A DNA stretch of 13,320 nt, taken from CAYSLA01 sp964431685. GTDB taxonomy: Bacteria; Armatimonadota; UBA5829. The notes beneath the pieces are model-generated. The model ran no database searches. It had not been told where the DNA came from and saw only the letters and a program-made list of their open reading frames with translations. Every line of letters starts with the position of its first letter. Positions within the stretch are counted from its first letter, which is position 1. The DNA lies in assembly GCA_964431685.1 (NCBI GenBank), contig CAYSLA010000091.1, positions 1-13,320 on the forward strand, written 5' to 3'. The translations under genes were made by a program, and so were the position numbers. Of the stretch, positions 6,484 through 13,320 are shown piece after piece.

Positions 6484-7824
6484 ATGATTGGTTGTCACTT
6501 AGGAAGAATCTTTCAGGTTTCAGTCTCCGGAGGGTCGTATCAGGAAGGACTGACCGCTCTTATCCAGGGCGTGCCGCCGGGGATGCACCTGACCGAACAG
6601 GAAGTGTATGGAGACCTGCTTCTGAGAAAGCCGGGAGCGGACGAGTTATCCAGCCCAAGGAAAGAACCGGATCTGCCCATTCTCTACACGGGCCTAAACG
6701 CTGACGACACCATTGAGGGAGCGGGCAACAAGAATCTCACTAACGGCACTCCACTTACGATTCTGATTCCCAACCTGGATCGTCATTTCATACACGTGAA
6801 ACAGTATCAGGACACCAACCGTACTCCCAGACCGGGACATGCGTCGTATGTATCGTTCATGAAGTACGGGCCCGACGATGACGCAATAGGAGCCGGTATC
6901 TTCAGCGGGCGCTACACATCGACGATCGTAGCTGCGGGTTACGTGGCAAAGAAGGTTCTGGCAGCTTGCGGAATCCGTGTGTTTTCCTACGTGAAGGAAC
7001 TCGCCGGGGTAAGCTGTTCCGAAGTTGATCACGAGGCGGCTTTCGCCTACACTCAGGCTTACAAGAAGATGCGCCACGATACGGATCCTTTCTACCAGGA
7101 GCTCTACGTCAAGGGTCGATTGACTATGGACATGCGATTCCTGGAAAAGGCTCGCATCTTTGCCGAGATCGAGAACCAGATCGATGACATACGCGACAAG
7201 ACACCCGTCTGCACCCACGCAGAGATTCGCGACGGCTACGGTGTGCATCATATTCTCAACTGCCCAGACTTGGAGGCGGCAGGTGAAATGATGACGTCAG
7301 CCAATCGCATTACTGCGACCGGGGACTCATCCGGCGGTGTCGTAGAGGTAATCGCATTGGGAGTCCCTCCCGGACTTGGCGAGCCCGTCTTTGACAAGCT
7401 CGACTCCCAGCTTGGCCAGATGCTTGGTATCGGCGCAGTGAAGGGAGTCGAAGTCGGTGCAGGTTTTGCCGTAAAGGACATGACTGGCTACGAGAGCAAC
7501 GACCAGATGCGTTCCGAGACCGGAACTGTGGGTTTTCTCTCGAACAACGCCGGGGGGATTACCGGAGGTCTGGCCACCGGACAGCCGATTGTTGTGCGCC
7601 TTGCCGTCAAGCCGACGCCAACAATAGACAGACCGCAGAAGACTATCGACAAGTACACGCTCGAGAACACCGATCTGGCGGCAATAACCAGGCGGGACCC
7701 GACGATTGTCGGTCGAATCTGGCCGGTCGCCGAGAACTACACTGCCCTCGTGCTATTGGATAATCTGATCGCTCACTACGGCTACCAGACCACGAAGTCA
7801 ATGATGTCGCAGGGAGGATGCTAG
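6484..7824 (+). CDS. aroC: Chorismate synthase family protein, divergent, with insertion
   Basis: A 446-residue protein (usual AroC 350-400) starting at ATG 6484 behind CAGGAGG (6468-6474). Chorismate synthase removes phosphate from EPSP using reduced FMN. Family blocks are clear: 'GVPPGMHLTEQEV', 'SSPRKEPD', 'RPGHASY' with H119, 'NCPDLEAA', 'TGDSSGGVVEV', 'GVPPGLGEPVFDKLD', 'SNNAGGITGGLATGQPIVVRLAVKPTPTI', and 'RRDPTIVGRIWPVAE'. The N-terminal FGESHG motif, with its conserved histidine, is replaced by SGGSYQ at 15-20. The usual GGGRSSARET segment reads GAGIFSGRYT at 136-145. About 60 extra residues lie at roughly 171-245 before the 'CPD' block. Either this is a diverged clade of true chorismate synthase or a paralogue with a different substrate. 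No other shikimate gene is nearby. The next gene starts two bases after the stop codon. Confidence 0.78.
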   Translation: MIGCHLGRIFQVSVSGGSYQEGLTALIQGVPPGMHLTEQEVYGDLLLRKPGADELSSPRKEPDLPILYTGLNADDTIEGAGNKNLTNGTPLTILIPNLDRHFIHVKQYQDTNRTPRPGHASYVSFMKYGPDDDAIGAGIFSGRYTSTIVAAGYVAKKVLAACGIRVFSYVKELAGVSCSEVDHEAAFAYTQAYKKMRHDTDPFYQELYVKGRLTMDMRFLEKARIFAEIENQIDDIRDKTPVCTHAEIRDGYGVHHILNCPDLEAAGEMMTSANRITATGDSSGGVVEVIALGVPPGLGEPVFDKLDSQLGQMLGIGAVKGVEVGAGFAVKDMTGYESNDQMRSETGTVGFLSNNAGGITGGLATGQPIVVRLAVKPTPTIDRPQKTIDKYTLENTDLAAITRRDPTIVGRIWPVAENYTALVLLDNLIAHYGYQTTKSMMSQGGC

Positions 7825-7825
7825 G

Positions 7826-8407
7826 GTGAGCGCGGTATCACGTTGGACGTCTCCGGCGGTGTTTCTCGATAGAGACGGTTGCCTAATCGAGGACGTTGGT
7901 TACGTGAGGAATCCGTCTGATGTAGTGTTCTTCGATAACACCGTCGAGGCGCTGGCGCTTCTGGCTGCGAAGTTCAGGCTCTTCATCGTGACCAACCAGT
8001 CGGGTGTGGCCGAAGGCGTGATCACTCGAGCCGAGGTGGACAAGGTCCACGAGTTCATTCTGGGCCATCTCGGGCAATTCGGTATACACATATCGCGAGT
8101 GTACTTCTGCCCGCACAAGCGCTCGGACGGATGTCGGTGCATCAAACCCAACCCGTTCTTCCTTGAGGCGGCTGCTTTGCGCTACGGTGTTGATCTGTCG
8201 AGATCATTTGTGGTTGGAGATCATCCCCACGACATGGAACTTGCTCACAACGCTGGCGCACGTGGAGTCTACGTTCTGACGGGGCACGGCGAGAAAGACC
8301 GAGCTGCTCTCCACACCCCGTGTGGTATCGCGAAGGACATTAGGGAAGCGGCGGAGATGATTATGCAGGCGCAAGAAGAAGGACCTGAGGCTGGACGAGA
8401 TTCTTGA
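7826..8407 (+). CDS. HAD-family phosphatase, GmhB (heptose bisphosphatase)-like
   Basis: A 193-residue protein starting at GTG 7826, one base after the preceding stop codon, with GGGAGG at 7812-7817. It is a histidinol-phosphatase/GmhB-type HAD hydrolase. Motif I is DRDG with nucleophile D15 and acid D17; motif II is in 'IVTNQSG' (T56). The zinc-binding set is C95, H97, C103, C105 ('CPHKRSDGCRC'), followed by motif III lysine K107. Motif IV is 'GDHPHDMELA'. GmhB removes the C7 phosphate of D-glycero-D-manno-heptose 1,7-bisphosphate, but relatives act on other small sugar or amino-alcohol phosphates. No other heptose gene is near, so the substrate is open. It is the last gene of the tight series; a 256-base gap with inverted repeats follows. 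Confidence 0.85.
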   Translation: MSAVSRWTSPAVFLDRDGCLIEDVGYVRNPSDVVFFDNTVEALALLAAKFRLFIVTNQSGVAEGVITRAEVDKVHEFILGHLGQFGIHISRVYFCPHKRSDGCRCIKPNPFFLEAAALRYGVDLSRSFVVGDHPHDMELAHNAGARGVYVLTGHGEKDRAALHTPCGIAKDIREAAEMIMQAQEEGPEAGRDS

Positions 8408-8479
8408 TAGCTTCGATGGGGGCTGGATGTGTCTGCTCTTTTTCCGATGACGGCGCGAGCACTCAGCGGGCCCTGATTG

Positions 8480-8522
8480 GACGGAATTCGACCCTGAATT
8501 CGATTCAGGGTCGAATTCCGTC
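8480..8522. repeat. Perfect 20-bp inverted repeat with 3-base loop
   Basis: The arm at 8480-8499 (beginning GACGGAATTCGACCC) is exactly complementary to 8503-8522, separated only by TCG. Both arms contain the genome's CCCTGAAT/ATTCAGGG REP core. There is no T run after it, so it is not a classic intrinsic terminator. It could still stop or stabilise the transcript ending at 8407, or be a mobile extragenic palindrome. Confidence 0.85.
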
Positions 8523-8523
8523 A

Positions 8524-8590
8524 TCCTGAACTTGTTTGCCGGACCCATCCCTTCCCGTCTGGTTGCCGGAGATCCTGAACTCGATTCAGT
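8524..8590. repeat. Additional REP-core copies
   Basis: ATCCTGAACTTG (8524-8535) is a half copy of the REP core seen at 786-804. CTGAA (8575-8579) and TTCAG (8585-8589) around CTCGA form a second, imperfect palindrome. A short direct repeat TTGCCGGA occurs at 8536-8543 and 8563-8570. Together with the inverted repeat at 8480-8522 this makes a small repeat cluster between two genes. Confidence 0.5.
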
Positions 8591-8616
8591 ACCGGCATTA
8601 CGGTTGCGCATTACGG

Positions 8617-8622
8617 TATAAT
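8617..8622 (+). promoter_or_regulatory. -10 box TATAAT for the YqaA-like gene
   Basis: A perfect TATAAT lies 41 bases before the GTG at 8664. No good -35 is present at the right distance (GGCATT at 8594-8599 is weak; TTGCGC at 8604-8609 is too close). Predicted start of transcription is about 8629. Confidence 0.45.
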
Positions 8623-8663
8623 GGCGATAAGGCTAGTATTCGCAGAGCGGAAAGGAAAGCGCA

Positions 8664-9383
8664 GTGACGCATTTTGTGGATAGGACAAATGTGCAGGAAA
8701 GTGCAGAATTGCGAGATCAGAGCATAGTGAGCGAAGGTTCCGGCAATACCGGTGCAAGACCTGTGGGCGTCGCCACGGCAGTTCTCAGATGGCCCAGGAA
8801 CGTGCTGCGCAGGCTGTACGACTGGACGATAGGTTGGTCGCGGACGCGTAATGCGCCGTATGCGCTCTCTGCGATAGCCTTCGCGGAAAGCTCGTTCTTT
8901 CCTGTTCCGCCTGACGTTGTGTTGGTGCCAATGGTCGCATCGAAGAGGCAGATGTGGTTCCGATATGCTTTGATCTGCACTGCAGGCTCAGTGCTTGGCG
9001 CCCTGATGGGATATCTAATTGGCTGGGTATTCTACGAATCCGTAGGACAAGCGATAGTGAACGCATATAACCTGCAACGCTCGATGGAGGTAATAGGTGA
9101 GAAGTACTCCCAGAATGCACTTCTCACCATCTTCACTGCTGGATTCACACCCATACCGTTCAAAGTCATTACTATCGGGGCCGGCCTGTTCAATGTTTCG
9201 ATTCCAGACCTGGTCGCAGGATCTATACTGGGCAGGGCAGGACGCTTCTTCCTGGTTGCGGGGTTGTTGCGCGTGTTCGGCGAGAAAGCACTAGGATTGA
9301 TAGACAGGCATTTCGACAGGCTTGCGCTGGTTTTCACTGTGATTCTGATCGGCGGTTTCATCGCTCTCAAGTATCTGCGGTAG
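8664..9383 (+). CDS. YqaA/DedA-like (VTT domain) membrane protein
   Basis: A 239-residue integral membrane protein. The start at GTG 8664 has AAGGAAAG at 8652-8659 and a TATAAT 41 bases upstream. The first about 45 residues are hydrophilic and not typical of the family; GTG 8802 (residue 47, just before 'LRRLYDW') is an alternative start, but its ribosome binding site is poor. The signature 'FAESSFFPVPPDVVLVPM' (about 73-90) is that of the YqaA branch of the DedA/VTT superfamily, followed by hydrophobic segments and 'GFTPIPFKVITIGAGLF'. DedA-superfamily proteins include phospholipid flippases and proteins needed for membrane homeostasis; the YqaA branch has no settled role. It appears to be transcribed alone. 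The 217 bases after it (9384-9600), facing a convergent gene, show no clear terminator. Confidence 0.83.
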   Translation: MTHFVDRTNVQESAELRDQSIVSEGSGNTGARPVGVATAVLRWPRNVLRRLYDWTIGWSRTRNAPYALSAIAFAESSFFPVPPDVVLVPMVASKRQMWFRYALICTAGSVLGALMGYLIGWVFYESVGQAIVNAYNLQRSMEVIGEKYSQNALLTIFTAGFTPIPFKVITIGAGLFNVSIPDLVAGSILGRAGRFFLVAGLLRVFGEKALGLIDRHFDRLALVFTVILIGGFIALKYLR

Positions 9384-9600
9384 AACTTTGTGCCTGGATA
9401 GAAACAACAGTAGTGCCCTTGATCACAGTTCTTGTCATCAGCGACGCCGTCCTGTCCTTTGGCTGGTCGGGCCGGCGACTAACGGAATCAGTGCTTCGGA
9501 ACGTGAGGAGCGGGTGAGACTGTCGCCGGAGATGAGAGACTGTGGTTGCATCTCGGGTCCCCCGCCGCCGCCATCCAGTCGTTCTCGAATTACTCTATAT

Positions 9601-10488
9601 TCAAAACTCCAGCATCAGGCCGTCGTAGGCCAGAATCACATTTTCCTCTGCGAGTTTCTCGACTATGTCGTCGTGAGGTGGCACGCTGTGTGTGCTTATG
9701 TGTGAGTAGACCACGCTGGTTGCGTCTGTCACCGAACCTGCCTCCCGCATCAGTGCGATCGTTTCCCTCATCATCGCGAAATTGTGGTGTCCTGACGTGA
9801 GGGGGTTAATCTCCAGATAGCCGAACGTGGCGTCCATAATTGCGACATCGAGCCTGTATGTTCCCAGGGCTTTCAGCGTCTCCGGCAGAAGATACGAAGA
9901 ATCGAGATTGTAGAATAGAGACCGGTTGCTGCGCGTGAAGACGAAATTCAGTGCCTGCTCGGTCAGGATAAGGTGCTCCTTCTCTATCATATGGCTGGAC
10001 AGTACCGGCACGATCTCCGTGTTGCCAACAACCATTGGCGTTCCGGGGGTAAGCTGGTGGAACGTGCAGTTATTGGGACGCGAGTCGGCCGTGACTCTCT
10101 TGGTGGACGCGTCCCAACGGTGCGAAGCAGCAAATGCCAGTGCGTCGCCCACTGCAGCGCTGCCGTAGACGTTTAGCGGGTGGCTGAAACCGGATGCAAA
10201 ATCGAGAACCTTCTCCGGGTAGAAGTGATCGTAATGTGAGTGGCTGATGAACAGGTTCTGGATCGAGTCCGCCGGTATGTTGTAGGTCGCCAGTTGCCCG
10301 GCAGTTCCCTCCCCGAAATCGACGATCGTGTCGGACGATACGAAAAGGGATGGGCTGTGGCGGATGTTCCGCCCTCCCAGCTTGAGCGATCTCCCGCAGT
10401 ACTCATCATCGCACTGGCTGTGACTATCGCAGTGATAATCACCCGCGCCGGTCCCAAGAAAACGAATGTAGCTTTGTTCCTGCATCAT
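9601..10488 (-). CDS. Metallo-beta-lactamase-fold hydrolase, PhnP-like layout
   Basis: Up to 295 residues. Two ATG codons stand in tandem: the outer ends at 10488, the inner at 10485. The inner one has the better distance (seven bases) from the GAGG of the site at 10490-10496, so the true start may be 10485. The metal-binding motif HSHYDH is at residues 83-88, with likely further ligands H166, D196 and H263, and 'DATFGYLE..GHHNF' at 219-237. The beginning 'IRFLGTGAGD' followed by C20, C26 and C31 recalls PhnP-type phosphodiesterases, which carry an extra structural zinc site. The reaction is probably cleavage of a phosphodiester or related ester in the cytosol; substrate unknown. It lies 87 bases downstream of the secreted-protein gene on the same strand and could be cotranscribed, although a hairpin intervenes. 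Confidence 0.83.
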   Translation of the reverse strand: MMQEQSYIRFLGTGAGDYHCDSHSQCDDEYCGRSLKLGGRNIRHSPSLFVSSDTIVDFGEGTAGQLATYNIPADSIQNLFISHSHYDHFYPEKVLDFASGFSHPLNVYGSAAVGDALAFAASHRWDASTKRVTADSRPNNCTFHQLTPGTPMVVGNTEIVPVLSSHMIEKEHLILTEQALNFVFTRSNRSLFYNLDSSYLLPETLKALGTYRLDVAIMDATFGYLEINPLTSGHHNFAMMRETIALMREAGSVTDATSVVYSHISTHSVPPHDDIVEKLAEENVILAYDGLMLEF

Positions 10489-10508
10489 ACCACCTCAAAG
10501 TAGTGATA

Positions 10509-10533
10509 CCTGTCGAAACGGAACCCCGACAGG
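10509..10533 (-). terminator. Hairpin between the secreted-protein gene and the MBL gene
   Basis: CCTGTCG and CGACAGG (10509-10515/10527-10533) form a seven-bp stem with an 11-base loop. On the minus strand it is not followed by a T run, so it is at best a weak or factor-assisted terminator, or a structured leader just ahead of the MBL gene's ribosome binding site. Confidence 0.3.
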
Positions 10534-10575
10534 CTTTTGGTCTTAGTTGTTCTGTGTTCAGGTTTGGGGGCAGTA

Positions 10576-13113
10576 CTACATCGTCTGTATGCTCGTCGCA
10601 CGTATCACTCTGCGGATGATCGCCGCGCCGTCTTTCTCACACGAGCTGATGCCGGTCACCGACACATAGGGCATTCCGGTCGGCACTGTGCCATATACCG
10701 TCACCGTGGCGCCCGAGCCGTCGTCTATCGTGAACCACTGCGGGGTTGCAGAGGCGTCTCTTGCCACAATCTTACCCGACGTCTGGATCAGGAGCCCGAT
10801 GTTGTTCAGACCAACGCCGCCTTGTACCCCGCTCTGCAAGCCCATCGGGCCTCCGCCCAGCGCCTTATTGTTCATCGCGAGAGGCTCGATTGTTCCGGAG
10901 TCATCAGTCTGCTCCACTGATCCCGGCACGATGCACCGCTCATGGTTGCTCAGGGTGGTTATCGAACCTGCCACGTTGACAATCTGCCCTGCCATCAAAT
11001 TGGAGTTCGCTTTGTTTACCCTGATGCCGAAGTTCCGGTCGGCTGTCTCGATGTAGAAGCTGTCACCAAAGACCGCGCTCACTATACCCGAGCATGCAAG
11101 CAGCGTGCCGTCAGCCTGGTTCTTTACACCACTTATCGACTGTATCTCGAAGAGCCGCAGCACTCTGGAATCCCAAGCGGGACAGGAGAACTCGATATAA
11201 TCGCCTGTTCTCGTGAACCCGATGGTTCCATACAGTTCCTGGATAGCCATGATCTTGTCGGGAAATCTAACCCTGGCTCTTTGGGCGACGCCGTCCACGT
11301 TTGCCAGCAGAAGGGTGAGTCCGCCCGCGGGGTCGGTTTTGAGCAGAGTTTTTATCGAGTTCCACGTGACAGGCGTCATAGACCTGTCCACGTAGACTTC
11401 ATAAGGTTCCGATGAGGTTGGTGATAGAATTGCCGGCCGGAGCGCGCTGAGTTCAGCGTTTAGAGTCTGGACCGCGTACCACAATCCGCGTGAGGCACGC
11501 AGCTCAGAGGAGGTCACAACGCGCCCGTCCGGGCCGCCATAGTCAGCGATCGGGTTTGGCGCAATGCCGAGGCATCCACCGGCGCGCGCGACAAACGAGT
11601 CCAGAACGAACTGGATGATTCCCGTGGCTCCGTGGATGATGGAGGTGTAGATCATGCAGCGTTCCTGGGCGATGGTGGGAAGAGCCCATCCACCCCAGTC
11701 TGCGCTGAACGATTGTGCCGTAAACCACATCGGTTTGCTCTCGTTGTTGACAGAGACAGCCAGAGAAACGGTCTCCGGAATGCCCATGGAACCGCTGATG
11801 GAGCTGGTGCCGCTGTATATCGGATAGTTGTCGTGACTCGTGATGTCTCCCGCGCTGTTCCAGATAGTCCACCAGTTGGTGGCCGGGGGAGTAATCCACG
11901 GGACATCAATGATGAATACAGGATGCTGAGGGTCAAGGGCCTTGACCTCGCTTTTTCGGTTGAGATATGTTTGGTAGTGGCTCTGCATATCACCTGACCA
12001 GTAGCTTCCGGTCGGTTCCTCGTCCAGATACCAGGCCAGAGTCGCGGGATGATTCTTAAGCGCATTGATCTCGGAATTCGTTGGCCAATGGGTCATCAAC
12101 TGGATACCGGCAGCGTGCGCAGCATTGGCAATTGCCACAGTCGGCCGCTGCCCTTCCCACAGGTGACAACTGTTATAGCCTGCGTCTGCGAAATCCGAGA
12201 ATGTCCAGGTCTGGAGGTGCATCGTGCCGATCCAGGCGTGATAGAGCATGATTGGGAAGAACGAAGTCGACGGATCGTAGGCGAGCATCATGTTGCCGTT
12301 CTTGTCAGTGTGGGGAACCCCAGTCCTGTATATGGTCTGAACGGCGTCGGGCCTTAGCGCCCACGTATCAGCGGGAGTGTCGATGCTGGCATCTATCTCA
12401 ACGTCGTCGACTTTCCAGCTCACTGCTGCCCCATCGTTTGAGAGGTGGAAGCGGTCTATACTGGCCAGCCCCGCATAGTTATACCACTGTGTGACCATCG
12501 TGTAGGCAAGTGACGGGTCATCGTAGGCCTTGGTCTTTGCACTGTCGACCGCATGCCATACCTGTATGTAGCCGCTCGGGTCGAAGCTCATCTTTATGTA
12601 GTTCCACCCGTTGCGCAGCGCCTTGCCTGCCGCGCCCGCGCCCAGCGACATCCCAGGGTCATAGGTCTGGAAACCGGACGAACCGTAGTATGCGGGGTTC
12701 AGGGCCGAGTGCTCGTAGTATGAGTTGCCGGATACGGTGTTCTTGAAGCCGAAAACAAAGCGGTAGTTGCCGTTTTCGGCTCCGTTGGACTGCTGCAGTT
12801 TGAAGCGCGCTTCGACCGGCGTGCCGGGGACAGTGGGGCCAAAATCGACTGATATGGCCGAAACAGTGTTGGGCGCAAACATCAAAGTTCCTGACTGCAT
12901 ACCGAAGAACCCGGACGGCGGGTACTCCCAGGTTGAGGCGTTGGCGCTGAATCCTCCACTGGCTCTGACCCAGTCAACACCGGGTCGCGCCAAAGCCGGA
13001 CCGTGCACCGTAAGATCGTTCCAATCATCCCTGAAGATGACATCCCCGCTGGCCGAGAGTGCGCCAAGAGCGAAGACCCCGGCAATCATCACAATACTGG
13101 CAAGTCTCTTCAC
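10576..13113 (-). CDS. Large secreted protein: lectin-like, glycoside-hydrolase-like barrel and OB-fold domains
   Basis: The frame stays open to 13218, but the first 35 codons run into an insertion sequence and do not look like protein. The GTG at 13111-13113 begins 'KRLASIVMIAGVFALGALSASG', a good signal peptide, giving 845 residues. Its ribosome binding site is poor (AGGA three bases away), so the start is uncertain. Residues about 25-245 look like a concanavalin/LamG-type domain ('VIFRDDWNDLTVHG' to 'WKVDDVEID'). About 280-655 look like a TIM-barrel glycoside hydrolase. The barrel part includes 'HPATLAWYLDEEP', with E365/E366 as candidate catalytic acid, and 'SHDNYPIYSG' as a later strand. 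About 659-845 hold two OB-fold-like modules ('DGTLLACSGIVSAVFGDSFYIE', 'GLNNIGLLIQTSGKI', 'FTIDDGSGATVTVYG'). This C-terminal arrangement is one I associate with Armatimonadota secreted enzymes. A polysaccharide-active role is likely; substrate unknown. Confidence 0.75.
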   Translation of the reverse strand: MKRLASIVMIAGVFALGALSASGDVIFRDDWNDLTVHGPALARPGVDWVRASGGFSANASTWEYPPSGFFGMQSGTLMFAPNTVSAISVDFGPTVPGTPVEARFKLQQSNGAENGNYRFVFGFKNTVSGNSYYEHSALNPAYYGSSGFQTYDPGMSLGAGAAGKALRNGWNYIKMSFDPSGYIQVWHAVDSAKTKAYDDPSLAYTMVTQWYNYAGLASIDRFHLSNDGAAVSWKVDDVEIDASIDTPADTWALRPDAVQTIYRTGVPHTDKNGNMMLAYDPSTSFFPIMLYHAWIGTMHLQTWTFSDFADAGYNSCHLWEGQRPTVAIANAAHAAGIQLMTHWPTNSEINALKNHPATLAWYLDEEPTGSYWSGDMQSHYQTYLNRKSEVKALDPQHPVFIIDVPWITPPATNWWTIWNSAGDITSHDNYPIYSGTSSISGSMGIPETVSLAVSVNNESKPMWFTAQSFSADWGGWALPTIAQERCMIYTSIIHGATGIIQFVLDSFVARAGGCLGIAPNPIADYGGPDGRVVTSSELRASRGLWYAVQTLNAELSALRPAILSPTSSEPYEVYVDRSMTPVTWNSIKTLLKTDPAGGLTLLLANVDGVAQRARVRFPDKIMAIQELYGTIGFTRTGDYIEFSCPAWDSRVLRLFEIQSISGVKNQADGTLLACSGIVSAVFGDSFYIETADRNFGIRVNKANSNLMAGQIVNVAGSITTLSNHERCIVPGSVEQTDDSGTIEPLAMNNKALGGGPMGLQSGVQGGVGLNNIGLLIQTSGKIVARDASATPQWFTIDDGSGATVTVYGTVPTGMPYVSVTGISSCEKDGAAIIRRVIRATSIQTM

Positions 13114-13153
13114 AATTCCTGTGCTTCCTATTCTTCCAATCACTCTTATTTTC

Positions 13154-13320
13154 GGCTCTATGGGAAACTTTGTGGGTAAGCGCCCAAATGATATATGATA
13201 TGGCATTATGAAAGACACAGAACTCTACGGCAAGATACTTGGGATCCATGATCCCTGGCACGTCGACCAGAGCTTGTCCCGATCGTAGTTGAAAGTAGTT
13301 GAATAAGGTGGTGGATCAAC
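13154..13320 (+). mobile_element. Left end of an ISL3-type insertion sequence (continues off window)
   Basis: GGCTCTATGGGAAACTTTGT at 13154-13173 resembles the terminal repeats of ISL3-family elements, which in my memory often begin GGCTCTT. The transposase start codon follows 54 bases inside, at 13208. The element runs off the right edge, so the right end and target duplication cannot be seen; bases 13146-13153 would be one copy of an eight-base duplication. The insertion lies 40 bases upstream of the GTG of the secreted-protein gene and so occupies its promoter region. Confidence 0.6.
13208..13288 (+). pseudogene. ISL3-family transposase, N-terminal fragment with in-frame stops
   Basis: Translation from ATG 13208 gives MKDTELYGKILGIHDPWHVD and then QSLSRS, stopping at TAG 13286-13288. 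'MKDTELYxKILG..xPWxV' is the typical beginning of ISL3 transposases, which are over 400 residues long. After the TAG the same frame reads LKVVE and then TAA (13304-13306). The N-terminal strand sequence thus seems to continue across stop codons, as in a decaying copy. The rest is outside the window. Confidence 0.65.

Noticed and set aside
8480..8522. Inverted repeat as an intrinsic terminator for the operon
   Set aside because: No T run follows either arm, so it was recorded as a repeat; a role in 3'-end protection remains possible.
13114..13218. N-terminal 35 residues of the longest frame of the secreted protein
   Set aside because: They are mostly encoded within the ISL3-like end and precede a normal signal peptide, so they are a read-through artefact.
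1..13320. CRISPR array, toxin-antitoxin pair or phage defence genes
   Set aside because: No regularly spaced repeats with unique spacers and no small gene pairs or nuclease/helicase motifs of that kind are seen.

Overview
The window looks like chromosomal DNA of moderate G+C content from an uncultured, deep-branching bacterium, most likely an Armatimonadota-type lineage. That guess rests on the large secreted protein at the right end. Its C-terminal OB-fold/'GLNNIGLL' module and barrel style are ones I associate with Armatimonadota genomes. GTG and TTG starts with strong GGAGG ribosome binding sites are used throughout. The taxonomic call is an inference from memory, not from a search.

Layout, left to right. 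(1) A short MpsC/DUF2294-family gene (31-399). (2) A 480-base gap (400-878) rich in RNA-level structure: a good promoter (495-524), an intrinsic terminator 90 bases downstream (579-616), a second strong terminator (679-724), and a REP-like palindrome. This suggests one or two small RNAs or an attenuated leader. (3) A tightly spaced plus-strand gene series, 879-8407, with no visible internal terminator: a PEPCK-like protein with a degenerate P-loop, a DUF4914 PEPCK-like protein with an intact P-loop (4-base overlap), an OFA-type MFS carboxylate transporter, a PurE-family protein, a divergent chorismate-synthase-family protein, and a GmhB-type HAD phosphatase. (4) A repeat-bearing gap (8408-8663) with a perfect 20-bp inverted repeat and a promoter for a YqaA/DedA-like membrane protein (8664-9383). 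(5) On the minus strand, converging on that gene, a large secreted multidomain protein (10576-13113) followed by a metallo-beta-lactamase-fold hydrolase (9601-10488). (6) At the right edge, the left end of an ISL3-type insertion sequence with a decaying transposase start, about 40 bases upstream of the secreted protein's start.

The most intriguing part is the 879-8407 series. Several members are variant paralogues of central-metabolism enzymes: PEPCK-like without the P-loop lysine, AroC-like without the GESHG histidine and with an insertion, and PurE with a changed GGAAHLPG loop. They are packed with a small-carboxylate-type transporter and a phosphatase. This could be an undescribed metabolic unit, or housekeeping purine/shikimate genes that sit beside a PEPCK-like pair. 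The sequence alone does not decide between these.
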